The notes below the pieces were generated by a model that was given only the letters and a program-made list of their open reading frames with translations, was not told the DNA's origin and searched no databases. DNA of 64,000 nucleotides from Sulfuricurvum kujiense DSM 16994 (GTDB lineage: Bacteria; Campylobacterota; Campylobacteria; Campylobacterales; Sulfurimonadaceae), in assembly GCF_000183725.1 (NCBI RefSeq), contig NC_014762.1:682001-746000 (forward strand), in the 5' to 3' direction. The position numbers and the translations under genes are program-made. Below are positions 24,652 through 34,151 of this stretch, piece by piece. The first letter of the stretch is position 1; the number at the start of each line of letters is the position of its first letter.

Positions 24652-27270
24652 TTAGTTGCCTAACGAGCTGAGTTGGGCATCAATTTTACCGATTTTATCT
24701 TCGGCATCGGCAAGTCCGTTGCGGTTTTCAGCAATGACGGATTCCGGAGCATTAGCGACAAAGCGTTCATTGGAGAGCATACCGCGCAGTTTATCGGCCT
24801 CTTTTTGAAGTTTTTCGCGCTGTTTGGTGAGGCGCTCGATGATCGGGCTGAGATCAATCGCATCGGTCGGGAGGTAGACTTCGACGGCGTCACCGATATC
24901 ACTGATGGCATTGTCGATTTTTGATTCGGTAAAGTGTAGGGTTTCCACTTTTGCCAGACGAGAGATAAACGGATCCATCATTGCTTGATCCCCGCCGCAT
25001 TTGAGATAGGCGAGGTCGATTTTTTGGTTTCCGAGATCGACAAGGGTTTTGGCACGGCGGATCGTGACGATGGCATCCATAATGATCGCAAATTCCGCTT
25101 CGATAGCTTCATCCGTCTGGGTGTTGTCAGGGTACGCCATAATCATGATGGAGTTCCCCTCTTCGAGGGATGTTCCTGAGAGCTCATGGTAGAGGTACTC
25201 GGTGATGAACGGCATAAACGGATGGAGGAGTTTCATCGACTCTTTAAAGATGCTTCCCAACTCATTGACACTCTCTTTGGACGCTTTGCCAAGCTCGATA
25301 CCCCAGTCGCAGAACTCATTCCACAAGAAGCGGTAAAGGACCGTTGCCGCATCGTTAAAGCGGTATTCGTCCAAGAACGCTCTCGTCTCTGCCGTCGCGC
25401 GGTGGAAACGGCTGAGCATATAGCGACCCAGCGGTGTCGTAATCTCTTGATCTGCCAAATCTTTGAACGTCGGGACATTCATTTGGAGGAATTTGGAAGC
25501 ATTGAAGAGTTTGTTCGTAAAGTTACGGCTTTGCTCAAGACGATCGTTACTAAGACGGATATCACGCCCCTGCACGGCAAGGACGGCTAACGTGAAACGA
25601 AGCGCATCGGCGCTGTATTTTTCAACCATATCGAGAGGATCGATGACGTTCCCTTTGGATTTGGACATTTTTTGACCGTGCTCATCGCGTACCAAAGCGT
25701 GGAGGTAGATGTGGTTAAACGGCAGCTCTCCCGTAAAACTTTCTCCCATCATCATCATACGGGCAACCCAGAAGAAGAGGATATCAAACCCGGTGATAAG
25801 GAGGGTATTCGGATAAAAACGGGCCATATCTTCACTTTGGAAGAGTTGATCGCCTGCCGTGTCACCGTTCCCCCATCCCAGCGTTGAGAACGGCCAGAGG
25901 GCAGAGCTGAACCATGTGTCGAGAACATCGGGGTCTTGGGCAAACGATTTGCTCGAACAATGCGGACATGATGACGGATGCTCTTCCAGACTTGCCCATT
26001 CATGGCCGCAGTCGTCGCAGTAAAATACCGGAATACGGTGTCCCCACCAGAGTTGGCGGGAGATACACCAGTCACGCAGATCGCCCATCCATGCGTTATA
26101 GCTGTTGATCCAGTGCGGCGGGAAGAATTGGGTCAGTCCCGCATTTGTTTTATCGATCGAGCCGCGTGCCACTTCGCTGCGGACGAACCACTGTTTCGAG
26201 ATGTAGGGTTCGACGATATTTTTACAGCGGTAGCAATGTCCTACTTGATGGGTATGCTCTTCGATTTTTTCAATAAATCCCGCCTCTTCGAGACGTTTGA
26301 CGATAACGGCGCGCGCTTCGAGCCGCTCTAACCCCTCAAACTCGCCGGCATGGTGGTTCAAAATCCCTTTTTCATCGAATACGGTGATGAATTCCAGATC
26401 GTGACGTTTGCCTACTTCGTAGTCGTTTGTGTCATGTGCCGGGGTGACTTTAACGACACCCGTTCCGAACTCGCGGTCAACGTGGCTGTCCGCGATGATC
26501 TTGATGTCGCGGTTGATGAGCGGCAGGGTGACGCTTTTGCCGATGAGATGGAGGTAGCGCTCATCATCAGGGTGAACCATAATCGCCGTATCGCCGAAAT
26601 AGGTTTCCGGACGGGTCGTTGCGACCACGATATGACCGCTGCCGTCACTGAACGGGTAGCGCATATGGTAGAAGTTGCCTTGGTGCTCTTCGTGTTCCAC
26701 TTCGATGTCGCTGAGTGCACCGTCGTGGGTACACCAGTTAACCATGTAGTTGCCGCGGACGATCAGGTTTTGGTTATAGAGATGGACAAACGCCTCTTTG
26801 ACGGACGATTTCAGCCCCTCGTCCATCGTAAAGCGTTCACGGCTCCATGCGGGAGATACTCCGAGTTTGCGGAGTTGTCCAACCATGATTCCGCCGCTTT
26901 CCTCTTTCCACGCCCAAACGCGCTCCAAAAACGCTTCGCGTCCGAGTTCCTCTTTGGTTTTTCCCTCGGCAAGGAGCTGTTTTTCAACGACGTTTTGGGT
27001 CGCGATCCCCGCATGGTCGGTTCCCGGCTGCCAGAGGGTCATGTATCCGTCCATCCGTTTGTAGCGGACGATGATGTCTTGGAGGGTAAAGGTGAGGGAG
27101 TGTCCGATGTGCAGACGTCCGGTGACGTTCGGCGGAGGCATCATGATAGCGAAATGTTTATCCGGCTTTGCGATAGATCGATTCCCGTCGATTTCAAAAT
27201 AGCCTCGGTTCTCCCAAATGGGATAATAAGTCTCTTCAATATTTTTGGGATCGTAGTGGGTAGTTGACAT
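24652..27270 (-). CDS. valS: Valine-tRNA ligase ValS
   Basis: About 872 residues from ATG 27270-27268. The class I signatures are PPPNVTGRLHIGHSL (HIGH) near the N-terminus and GQKMSKSKGN (KMSKS) in the second half, with the editing domain between them. A zinc-ribbon-like CDDCGHEW and CPHCSSK pair is present, and the C-terminus is the ValS coiled coil (IIERLTKQREKLQKEADKLRG). It charges tRNA-Val with valine and edits Thr mischarging. The upstream in-frame extension lacks a good start, and an extended -10 promoter lies there. Confidence 0.97.
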   Translation of the reverse strand: MSTTHYDPKNIEETYYPIWENRGYFEIDGNRSIAKPDKHFAIMMPPPNVTGRLHIGHSLTFTLQDIIVRYKRMDGYMTLWQPGTDHAGIATQNVVEKQLLAEGKTKEELGREAFLERVWAWKEESGGIMVGQLRKLGVSPAWSRERFTMDEGLKSSVKEAFVHLYNQNLIVRGNYMVNWCTHDGALSDIEVEHEEHQGNFYHMRYPFSDGSGHIVVATTRPETYFGDTAIMVHPDDERYLHLIGKSVTLPLINRDIKIIADSHVDREFGTGVVKVTPAHDTNDYEVGKRHDLEFITVFDEKGILNHHAGEFEGLERLEARAVIVKRLEEAGFIEKIEEHTHQVGHCYRCKNIVEPYISKQWFVRSEVARGSIDKTNAGLTQFFPPHWINSYNAWMGDLRDWCISRQLWWGHRIPVFYCDDCGHEWASLEEHPSSCPHCSSKSFAQDPDVLDTWFSSALWPFSTLGWGNGDTAGDQLFQSEDMARFYPNTLLITGFDILFFWVARMMMMGESFTGELPFNHIYLHALVRDEHGQKMSKSKGNVIDPLDMVEKYSADALRFTLAVLAVQGRDIRLSNDRLEQSRNFTNKLFNASKFLQMNVPTFKDLADQEITTPLGRYMLSRFHRATAETRAFLDEYRFNDAATVLYRFLWNEFCDWGIELGKASKESVNELGSIFKESMKLLHPFMPFITEYLYHELSGTSLEEGNSIMIMAYPDNTQTDEAIEAEFAIIMDAIVTIRRAKTLVDLGNQKIDLAYLKCGGDQAMMDPFISRLAKVETLHFTESKIDNAISDIGDAVEVYLPTDAIDLSPIIERLTKQREKLQKEADKLRGMLSNERFVANAPESVIAENRNGLADAEDKIGKIDAQLSSLGN

Positions 27271-27301
27271 AACAAGGCCTTGGGTACAAAAAATATCGCG
27301 A

Positions 27302-27310
27302 ATTATACCA
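27302..27310 (-). promoter_or_regulatory. Extended -10 promoter of valS
   Basis: On the minus strand TGGTATAAT (27310-27302) is a perfect extended -10, about 30 bases before the valS start. It is back to back with the fliW sigma54 promoter within 10 bases. Confidence 0.65.
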
Positions 27311-27317
27311 AAATTCA

Positions 27318-27336
27318 GAGGAACACAATTTGCTTT
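27318..27336 (+). promoter_or_regulatory. Sigma54 promoter of fliW
   Basis: GGAAC starts at 27320 and TTGCTTT at 27330, with ten bases between GG (27320-27321) and GC (27332-27333). This matches the Campylobacter-type sigma54 consensus and would place fliW among the RpoN-dependent flagellar genes. Confidence 0.65.
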
Positions 27337-27369
27337 GTGTTTATTAATGATTAGTCTAAAAGGATAGTA

Positions 27370-27750
27370 ATGCAATATCAAGTAAAATCGACGATATTAG
27401 GGTTTGAGAGCGTTGAGTGTGTCGAGTTGAATGAAATTGATGAATTATTTTCAACGCTTAGAAGTTGTGACGGTTCGGTCAGTTTTACGTTGGTAAACCC
27501 GTATGCTTTGCGTGAGTATTCGTTTAATTTACCGATAGCTGTTCGCGTATTACTCGACATTAACGAAGATTCAAAGGTCATGGTATATAATATCGCAGTT
27601 ATTCAAGACCCGCTCGATGAATCGTGCATTAACTTCCTAGCTCCGCTTATTTTTAATCAAGACAACGCGACTATGGCGCAAGCGGTATTGGATGTGAAAA
27701 ATCATCCCGGTTTAGGTTTAGCCGAACCGATCAAAAAATTTAAAGCATAA
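27370..27750 (+). CDS. fliW: Flagellar assembly factor FliW
   Basis: 126 residues with the FliW pattern: FxSxILGFE at the start (VKSTILGFESVE), SFTLVNPYALR, VYNIAVIQDPLDESCINFLAPLIFN and a C-terminal proline-containing helix. FliW binds flagellin and relieves or antagonises CsrA, tying flagellin translation to assembly. AAAAGGAT gives a strong ribosome binding site. A sigma54 promoter lies upstream. csrA is not next to it here, unlike in Firmicutes, which is usual for Campylobacterota. Confidence 0.93.
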   Translation: MQYQVKSTILGFESVECVELNEIDELFSTLRSCDGSVSFTLVNPYALREYSFNLPIAVRVLLDINEDSKVMVYNIAVIQDPLDESCINFLAPLIFNQDNATMAQAVLDVKNHPGLGLAEPIKKFKA

Positions 27751-27754
27751 TTTA

Positions 27755-27782
27755 GCTCCTTTTTACAGGGGCTTCAAGGAGC
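27755..27782 (+). other. Hairpin that would cover the helicase ribosome binding site
   Basis: GCTCCTT (27755-27761) can pair with AAGGAGC (27776-27782), 14-base loop. The 3' arm contains the AAGGAG Shine-Dalgarno of the TTG-started helicase gene (27786). It may reduce translation or act as a weak terminator after fliW; there is no T run. Confidence 0.45.
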
Positions 27783-27785
27783 CTC

Positions 27786-29864
27786 TTGCCACTTTCCCGC
27801 CTCAATGACCAGCAATATACGGCCGCAACCGCTCCCTATGGACACAATCTTATTATCGCGTCCGCAGGTACGGGTAAAACCTCTACGATTGTAGGGCGTA
27901 TAGCCTATCTCATCTCCCAAAACGTGAAACCCGAAGAGATATTGCTTCTGACATTTACCAATAAAGCGGCACAGGAGATGGTAGAGCGGGTAGCGGCATT
28001 TTTCGGTCGGGAGATCGCCTCAAAAATCGATGCGGGGACATTTCATGCGGTAAGCTACCGATGGCTCAAACGTAAAGAAGGAAAAGTGGTTCTCAAGCAG
28101 CCGCGTGAGCTCAAAACCCTTTTTCGCAGTGTGTATGAAAAACGGACGTTCAGCCATATCGATTGCGCAACTTCAGCGTACGGCGCCAATTATCTCTACG
28201 ATGTTTACTCTTTTTATCAAAATACCGAACTAGAGACCAATTTTGAAGAGTGGATTTTGACTCGACAGGATGAACATGCCGTCTATGCCGCTATCTATGC
28301 CGATATTATCGATGAATTTGAAGCGCTTAAAAAAGAGTACGGCTTTGTCAATTTTAATGATTTATTGCTGCATATGCGTGATTTGGCTAAACAAAGCGAT
28401 CTGGGATACAAAGAGGTGTTGATTGACGAGTACCAAGATACCAACGCCCTTCAGGGAACGCTGATCAATGCAATGCGCCCCCCTTCGCTGTTTTGTGTCG
28501 GGGATTACGATCAGAGTATTTATGCGTTCAATGGTGCCGACATTTCGATAATCGGCTCTTTTACGACCAATTTTCCCGATGCAAAGGTTTATACCCTTAA
28601 TAAAAACTACCGCTCGACCGTTCCGATCCTCTCGTTGGCCAATACCGTCATCGCCTATAATGAGCGGATCTACCCCAAAGCACTCGAAGTAACGCGTACC
28701 CAAGAGGCACAAAGCCCCTCTCTGCTCATTTACGATGAACTGTTCGATCAGTATCACGGCATTGCTCAGAAAATCGGGGATTCCTCTACACCGCGAGAAG
28801 AGATAGCGGTCATTTTTAGAAACAACGCTTCGGCAGACGGGATCGAAGCGACGCTGCGCGAGATGGGAATACCGTGTCGTCGCCGCGGAGGGACCAGTTT
28901 CTTTGACTCCAAAGAGATTAAAGCGCTTCTGGATATGTATACGTTGCTGGTCAATGAATCGGATATGATGGCTTTTATCCATCTGTTCGATTATGCCAAA
29001 GGGGTAGGGAGCGCTATCGCCAAAGAGCTGTTTGTCGCCTTGCAAAAGCTTGGAAAAGGCTCTTTTTTGCGAGGATTATATTCGCCTGACTCAGAAATCA
29101 CCAATCCGTTTGAAAAGCGGCGTCTTAATCATCAATTGGGATTGTTTGACGATTATGCGGAACTCGGCAGTGCAGGTCGATTTGCAAAGCTCGGGCTGGA
29201 TCCGAACTTTATGGGAAATCCGATTTTAAAGCATGCGAAACTCTCTAAAGATTCGGCCACTTTTTTGCATGATCTGTTTATCCTTTTCCGTCAATTACGG
29301 GACATTAAAGAGCCTAAAGCTGCGGTTCAAAAAATTGCCCTCTCAAGCTTGTACGGCCATGTGATCGAGATGCTTTCAACAAGGCGGGCAACAACGGAGA
29401 ACGGCTCCATCGATGAGCGTGCCAAGAGCGAATCCCAAGAGAGAATTCGCCGCAAGTGTACACTGCTTTTTGAACTTTCACGCCCTTATAAAGACCATGA
29501 ACGTTTTTTAAACGCGATGGTTTTGGGTTCTCAGGATCTGACACAGGGTGAGGGAGTGCATTTGCTCAGCATACATGCTTCCAAAGGGCTGGAATATAAG
29601 GAAGTATACGTCATTGATTTGATGGACGGGCGGTTCCCGAACCGTAAACTGATGTCCCGTAGCGGAAGTATCGAAGAAGAGCGCCGGCTCTTTTATGTTT
29701 CGGTAACTCGGGCAAAAGACCGATTATTTTTGAGCTATGCGAAGTATGACAAAATCAAAAAAACGAATTTCGTCCCTTCCCAATTTTTATTTGAAGCGGG
29801 ATTGATTCCCAAAGACGAAATGTATGCCGCGTTAGTCGCCAAAGGGTCAAACGAGGAGGCTTAG
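27786..29864 (+). CDS. UvrD/Rep-family ATP-dependent DNA helicase
   Basis: 692 residues beginning at TTG 27786. This start is needed to include the Q motif LNDQQYTAA, and AAGGAG lies four bases upstream. Superfamily 1A motifs are present: Walker A IASAGTGKTST, Ia LLLTFTNKAAQEM, II VLIDEYQDTNALQ, III VGDYDQSIYAF, IV LNKNYRS, V LLSIHASKGLEYKEVYVIDL, VI RRLFYVSVTRAKDRLF. It unwinds DNA 3' to 5' in repair or replication restart. Gene name (uvrD, pcrA or rep) cannot be fixed from sequence alone. It ends 9 bases before the convergent mshG-like gene. Confidence 0.93.
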   Translation: MPLSRLNDQQYTAATAPYGHNLIIASAGTGKTSTIVGRIAYLISQNVKPEEILLLTFTNKAAQEMVERVAAFFGREIASKIDAGTFHAVSYRWLKRKEGKVVLKQPRELKTLFRSVYEKRTFSHIDCATSAYGANYLYDVYSFYQNTELETNFEEWILTRQDEHAVYAAIYADIIDEFEALKKEYGFVNFNDLLLHMRDLAKQSDLGYKEVLIDEYQDTNALQGTLINAMRPPSLFCVGDYDQSIYAFNGADISIIGSFTTNFPDAKVYTLNKNYRSTVPILSLANTVIAYNERIYPKALEVTRTQEAQSPSLLIYDELFDQYHGIAQKIGDSSTPREEIAVIFRNNASADGIEATLREMGIPCRRRGGTSFFDSKEIKALLDMYTLLVNESDMMAFIHLFDYAKGVGSAIAKELFVALQKLGKGSFLRGLYSPDSEITNPFEKRRLNHQLGLFDDYAELGSAGRFAKLGLDPNFMGNPILKHAKLSKDSATFLHDLFILFRQLRDIKEPKAAVQKIALSSLYGHVIEMLSTRRATTENGSIDERAKSESQERIRRKCTLLFELSRPYKDHERFLNAMVLGSQDLTQGEGVHLLSIHASKGLEYKEVYVIDLMDGRFPNRKLMSRSGSIEEERRLFYVSVTRAKDRLFLSYAKYDKIKKTNFVPSQFLFEAGLIPKDEMYAALVAKGSNEEA

Positions 29865-29873
29865 CCCCTCTTC

Positions 29874-31121
29874 TTAGCGTCGTCCCTGTACGGCATTCCC
29901 CATTTCCCACATCGGCAAGAAAATTCCTAATGCCAGCAAAACAACCATACAGGCAATCAGTAAAAGCATAATCGGTTCAATCGCTTCGGAGAGACCGTCA
30001 ATGATAGCATCAAACTTCATTTTGTAATACTCCATAACCTTTTGCAGCATGGCATCGAGTTGACCGCTCGATTCTCCGGCAGAGATCATTTGGATAATCA
30101 TGTTTTCAAACAGTTTGGTTTCTGCAAGGCCGTTGTGGAGAGAACCCCCTTTCTCTACGGTTTGGCGGACGGTTAATAATTTTTCCTGGAGAGGAAGCGA
30201 ATCGATCATTGCAATGGAAGTTTCGAGCGCTTCTGCAATGGGGATACCGGCACGGACCAATTCTGAAAATACAAGAGTAAAACGGTTTAGCGTAGCATAC
30301 ATGATGATATTTTTGATGAGGTAGGTTCTGAGCAAAAATTGGTGCCACTTGAATCGGAATTCTCGATTATGATTCAGTGTATATCGAAAAACAACAATGA
30401 AAAGAAAAATTGCTGCTAACACGTACAATCCATAAGTATTAAACAAATGTTCTAAAAAAAGAAGAATTTTTGTCGGCATAGGAAGCGTGGCTCCGAGCTG
30501 TTCAAATATTGTTTTAAATTGAGGAACAACATACGAGATAAGGACGGTAAATGCGATGGCCATAGCGATCATAACGTTTCGGGGATAGGCCATCGCTTTT
30601 TTAAATTTGATGATATTGCGTCGGATCTCTTCGAGCATGTCTGCAAGTTTATGCAGCGCTTCAGCCATATTTCCGGTCTTTTCCCCCAGTTCAATCATAG
30701 CCAAGGAGAGGTTGCCGAGTTCATAGTGAAAATTATGAGCCGATTGAGAGAGACTTCGCCCGGCATTGATATCCTCCGCCATGGTTCCCAATACCGTTTG
30801 CAACGTTTTATCGGTTGTTGCTTCGGCAATCTCTTTTAGTGAATCGTGGATCGAAATTCCGGCATTGGCCATGACGGCAAGTTGTCTAATAGCTGCGATC
30901 AAATTGTCTTGTTTGAGTTTCTTTTTTCGTATATTGCTAAAAAGAGACTCTTTGAACCGTCGTAGCTGATCTTCGAGGGGAGGGGAAGATTCGATTACTT
31001 TTAAAACCATCCCCGAATATTTTATTTTTGCTAAGTAATGGGCCTCTTTTTTACTTTCGGCATAAAAACCTTGCTCGACCTTTTTCCCTTTCGTAAGGAT
31101 TGTTGCTGTAAAGTATTTCAT
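29874..31121 (-). CDS. mshG: GspF/PilC-family inner membrane protein (MshG/CtsF-like)
   Basis: 415 residues. It carries two copies of the T2SF domain, the first around LAVMANAGISIHDSLKEIAE, the second around FSELVRAGIPIAEALETSI, each followed by GxSLxxxL-type helices and IGEKTGNM or SAGESSGQLD. Three membrane helices are visible, the last ending in the typical PMWEMGNAV. GspF proteins form the inner-membrane platform for type II secretion and type IV pili. Its start overlaps the mshE stop. Order in this cluster matches MSHA I-J-K-L-M-N-E-G and the C. jejuni competence genes ending in ctsE-ctsX-ctsF. Confidence 0.9.
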   Translation of the reverse strand: MKYFTATILTKGKKVEQGFYAESKKEAHYLAKIKYSGMVLKVIESSPPLEDQLRRFKESLFSNIRKKKLKQDNLIAAIRQLAVMANAGISIHDSLKEIAEATTDKTLQTVLGTMAEDINAGRSLSQSAHNFHYELGNLSLAMIELGEKTGNMAEALHKLADMLEEIRRNIIKFKKAMAYPRNVMIAMAIAFTVLISYVVPQFKTIFEQLGATLPMPTKILLFLEHLFNTYGLYVLAAIFLFIVVFRYTLNHNREFRFKWHQFLLRTYLIKNIIMYATLNRFTLVFSELVRAGIPIAEALETSIAMIDSLPLQEKLLTVRQTVEKGGSLHNGLAETKLFENMIIQMISAGESSGQLDAMLQKVMEYYKMKFDAIIDGLSEAIEPIMLLLIACMVVLLALGIFLPMWEMGNAVQGRR

Positions 31122-32854
31122 CCTTTTGCCACCCTTAATATTTCATCAAACGTTGTTATTCCGTGAACGGCTTTGGTCATTCCGTTTTCAAACATCCCAA
31201 TAAATCCTTCACGCTTAGCTTCTTTCAAAAGGTCGTCTTTGGAAGCACCGCGAGCGATCATACTGGAAAGCTCTTCCGTAATTGGGAGCACTTCACAAAT
31301 CATTTCGCGTCCCATATATCCTGAACCGTTGCACTCTTTGCATCCGGCACCTTCATAGAAAACAGTGTTGGGCGGGATGAGGGAACTGTAGTCTTGAAGC
31401 AGCGCTTGGGGAATATCGGCCTCTTTTTTACAATGAACACAAATTCGACGTATCAACCGTTGCGCCTGAATCGCAACGAGGGCGCCACTGATAAGATAGG
31501 GTTCTATGCCCATATCCGACATACGGGGAATGGCGCTGATGGCATCGTTGGTGTGAAGGGTAGAAATAACCAAGTGTCCTGTAAGGGCTGCTTTGATAGC
31601 TATTTCAAGCGTTTCATGGTCTCGAATCTCCCCGATCATGATTTTATCGGGGTCTTGGCGTAGGATGGAACGGAGCGCATCGGCAAAGGAGAGCCCCACT
31701 TTGGGATTGACTTGCACCTGTTGGATCAGGTTCATACGGTATTCAACCGGGTCTTCTACGGTAATAACTTTGTCTTCAACATTACGGAGTTCGTTCAATG
31801 CCCCATATAGTGTGGTTGTTTTACCGCTTCCGGTCGGACCGGTAACCAAAATAATTCCGAATGGGGATTGCAATCCTTTAATCAGTTTCTGGTAACTTTC
31901 TGAGTCCATACCTGAATCTTCGAGTTTTACCAGTGCTTTGGTTTTATCCAAAATACGCATGACGATCGATTCTCCGTAAATAATCGGAAGGGTAGAAAGT
32001 CGAAAGTCGAATTCGGCATCCATAACCATTGCCGAGAAGCGGCCGTCTTGGGGTTTACGGCGTTCTGCAATATCTAGATTTGCCAAAAGTTTGATACGCG
32101 AAGCCAGCGGGGGATAAATATCCCGGTCAAAAATAAAGATTTCAGCCAATTTCCCGTCGATACGTCCGCGAACCACACAGTTTCTCTCTGTCGGTTCGAT
32201 ATGTATATCACTTGCACGTCCTTTGATACACGCTTTAAGGATGACGTCAATCAGCTGCAAAATAGAAGAGGCTTCCTGCTGCTCTTCAATGGTTCCGATA
32301 TTACGCAACTCGTTACGGATATTGGTAACGAGCTCTTTGACGCTGTCTTTTAGCTCCATTTTAAACAGATAGGCTTGAATCTGTTTTTCGGTAGCAACGG
32401 CTATTTTAAGCGATTTTCGGGGGAAAAGACGTTGGATGGATTCTTGTGCCTCAATATTGAGAGGATCGGCGAATGCGACGACGACATACATATCATCTTG
32501 GGAGATGGGGAGGGCATTGTAGCGTTTTAGCTGGAGAGTCGGTATCTTTTCGACAAGGCGGTAATCCATGTCTATGGAATCAAGATCGATAAAGGGGACT
32601 TCAATGACTTCTGCCAAATGAGATAGAATTGAAATTTCGTCTAAGAAATGGTAGTTTTTAATAATGGAGAGTTCATATCGCCCAAGGCGGATTTGTTCGA
32701 CGACGAAACGTTTGATAAAATTAAGGGAGATGGCACCTACCTTGGTGAGTGTTTCCAAAATAGTGTCATCTTTGACTCCTCTGGAAGTGAGGCGATCAAT
32801 TTGCTGTTGCGAGATATGGCGCTTTTCTAATAAATCATGCGTAATGCGGTCCAT
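31118..32854 (-). CDS. mshE: GspE/PilB-family assembly ATPase (MshE/CtsE-like)
   Basis: 578 residues. It has an N-terminal GspE N1 domain, a RxDG-type N2 region (RIDGKLAEIF), Walker A GPTGSGKTTTLYGAL, Asp box ITVEDPVEY, Walker B ILRQDPDKIMIGEIRDHET, His box LVISTLHTNDA, and the zinc site CVHCKK ... CKECNGSGY. This hexameric ATPase powers assembly of pilus or pseudopilus fibres. In C. jejuni the homologous CtsE is required for natural transformation. It starts 17 bases after the preceding gene and overlaps mshG by four bases. Confidence 0.94.
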   Translation of the reverse strand: MDRITHDLLEKRHISQQQIDRLTSRGVKDDTILETLTKVGAISLNFIKRFVVEQIRLGRYELSIIKNYHFLDEISILSHLAEVIEVPFIDLDSIDMDYRLVEKIPTLQLKRYNALPISQDDMYVVVAFADPLNIEAQESIQRLFPRKSLKIAVATEKQIQAYLFKMELKDSVKELVTNIRNELRNIGTIEEQQEASSILQLIDVILKACIKGRASDIHIEPTERNCVVRGRIDGKLAEIFIFDRDIYPPLASRIKLLANLDIAERRKPQDGRFSAMVMDAEFDFRLSTLPIIYGESIVMRILDKTKALVKLEDSGMDSESYQKLIKGLQSPFGIILVTGPTGSGKTTTLYGALNELRNVEDKVITVEDPVEYRMNLIQQVQVNPKVGLSFADALRSILRQDPDKIMIGEIRDHETLEIAIKAALTGHLVISTLHTNDAISAIPRMSDMGIEPYLISGALVAIQAQRLIRRICVHCKKEADIPQALLQDYSSLIPPNTVFYEGAGCKECNGSGYMGREMICEVLPITEELSSMIARGASKDDLLKEAKREGFIGMFENGMTKAVHGITTFDEILRVAKG

Positions 32855-32871
32855 AACCTCTTTATCCTTTT

Positions 32872-33414
32872 CTAATATACATGATGAAGTGTCAATATTT
32901 TATCATAGTATTCATCTATCGCTATGCTTTTGTGCCCGTTTGAGACCGATGTGTAGAGTTTATAACTTGATCGGGCATTGGCCGGGTCTCTATACTCTTT
33001 AATTAATTGGTTCGGCTGCGGGTCTTTAACATAAAAATCGAATACTCTTGAGAGCAAATAGGAACTGGTCGGAAATTTGACGTTTTTGATTTGTTTATTG
33101 TCATAAAGCGCTTGCATAAGAAGTTTTTTCTGCATGAGTATTACCGAAAAATAAGAAGCATTACTGCGGGCCTCTTTTGTCTGATTGAGTTTAATGATCG
33201 GTACGGCCAAACGATCGATGAAATCCGCTTTGAGACATGAAAAAGCATACAGCGAAATATAAACTTCATCGTCCGGATAGTTTGCAAGTCCCTGAACTCC
33301 GAGGTTACAGGCTTTTAGATAGTTGCCCTGCTGATAAAGGTCGAATAGTTTTTGTTTGGTATCCGCCGATAATGATACGGACAATAATAGGGGTAATAAA
33401 ACCAGCCATTTCAT
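32872..33414 (-). CDS. Secreted hypothetical protein of the MSHA/Cts cluster
   Basis: 180 residues with a signal peptide (MKWLVLLPLLLSVSLSA-D). The mature part starts KQKLFDLYQQGNYLKACNLGVQGLANYPDDEVYISLYAFSC, a TPR-like helix pair, and ends without a recognisable domain. I do not recognise it beyond this. Position between mshN- and mshE-like genes corresponds to ctsX in C. jejuni, but the sequence type differs (CtsX is described as membrane-anchored). Four bases overlap with the upstream gene. Confidence 0.7.
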   Translation of the reverse strand: MKWLVLLPLLLSVSLSADTKQKLFDLYQQGNYLKACNLGVQGLANYPDDEVYISLYAFSCLKADFIDRLAVPIIKLNQTKEARSNASYFSVILMQKKLLMQALYDNKQIKNVKFPTSSYLLSRVFDFYVKDPQPNQLIKEYRDPANARSSYKLYTSVSNGHKSIAIDEYYDKILTLHHVY

Positions 33415-34151
33415 TTGAAGGTTCCCTGCTCAATGGAATCAAGCAATGAACGAGCCGTGTCGGAGTTGGATTCAGCGATGTAAAGTTTCAACGTTTTTTT
33501 AGCTTGATCCATTTTGCCTAGTTTAACTAACGATTTTGAAAAAATGATCCAACTCTCATCCATTTTATTGTTGATATTATTAGTTTTTAAAGCAAAATTG
33601 TAGGCATCGTTGTAATTACCCTGAGCATAATAGTAACGGGCTATAAATAACCCGAGATTAGGATCGGATGTCTCTTTGAAACGGCGTATAACGCTCTCAA
33701 TATCCATTTTTGTCTCATTATACTTAAGCGAAGCGGGTTTATCGTTTTTTGTCGATGAAGAAACCGCTATAGCCTGGATCTGGCCGGAGTCCGGGACATT
33801 AAGGACTTTCGGAATCGGTATGGAATTCTGAGTCAATTGTGTTTGTTTAGGAGCGACGGCAACAGGGGCCGAGATTTCAGGTTCAGATGGTTGAAAGGAT
33901 TGAACGAATTCCATAGAGGGCTCAAGAAGATTGGATGATTCCGAATCATCTGTTTTTTCTAGAGATGAATGTGCTTTTTCTGATGAACTGTTTTGATCCT
34001 TGGTTACGAAAGACTCAGATTCTTTTCCATTCAACAAGCTAAGAGCAGTGATGCTTAGTACCAAAAGGAGCAATGCGCTGATGATATAAGGGGCATAACT
34101 TTTGATTTTATATTTTAGCCAGCGACGCTCTAATGTGTGAATATCAAGCAC
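33411..34151 (-). CDS. MshN-like membrane-anchored TPR protein
   Basis: I place the start at GTG 34151-34149, overlapping the ATPase stop, which gives 246 residues. A single membrane helix (YIISALLLLVLSITALSLL) follows a basic cytoplasmic stub, then a long Ser/Glu/Pro-rich linker, then TPR-like repeats (NLGLFIARYYYAQGNYNDAY, SWIIFSKSLVKLGKMDQAKK). MshN of MSHA clusters has the same plan and position next to mshM. Its periplasmic role is unclear. A longer upstream start exists but would overlap most of the ATPase C-terminus. Confidence 0.72.
   Translation of the reverse strand: MLDIHTLERRWLKYKIKSYAPYIISALLLLVLSITALSLLNGKESESFVTKDQNSSSEKAHSSLEKTDDSESSNLLEPSMEFVQSFQPSEPEISAPVAVAPKQTQLTQNSIPIPKVLNVPDSGQIQAIAVSSSTKNDKPASLKYNETKMDIESVIRRFKETSDPNLGLFIARYYYAQGNYNDAYNFALKTNNINNKMDESWIIFSKSLVKLGKMDQAKKTLKLYIAESNSDTARSLLDSIEQGTFK

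Noticed and set aside
26350-27267. A 305-residue frame opposite valS
   Set aside because: It is fully antisense to valS, has no recognisable domain, and the valS motifs on the other strand are complete.
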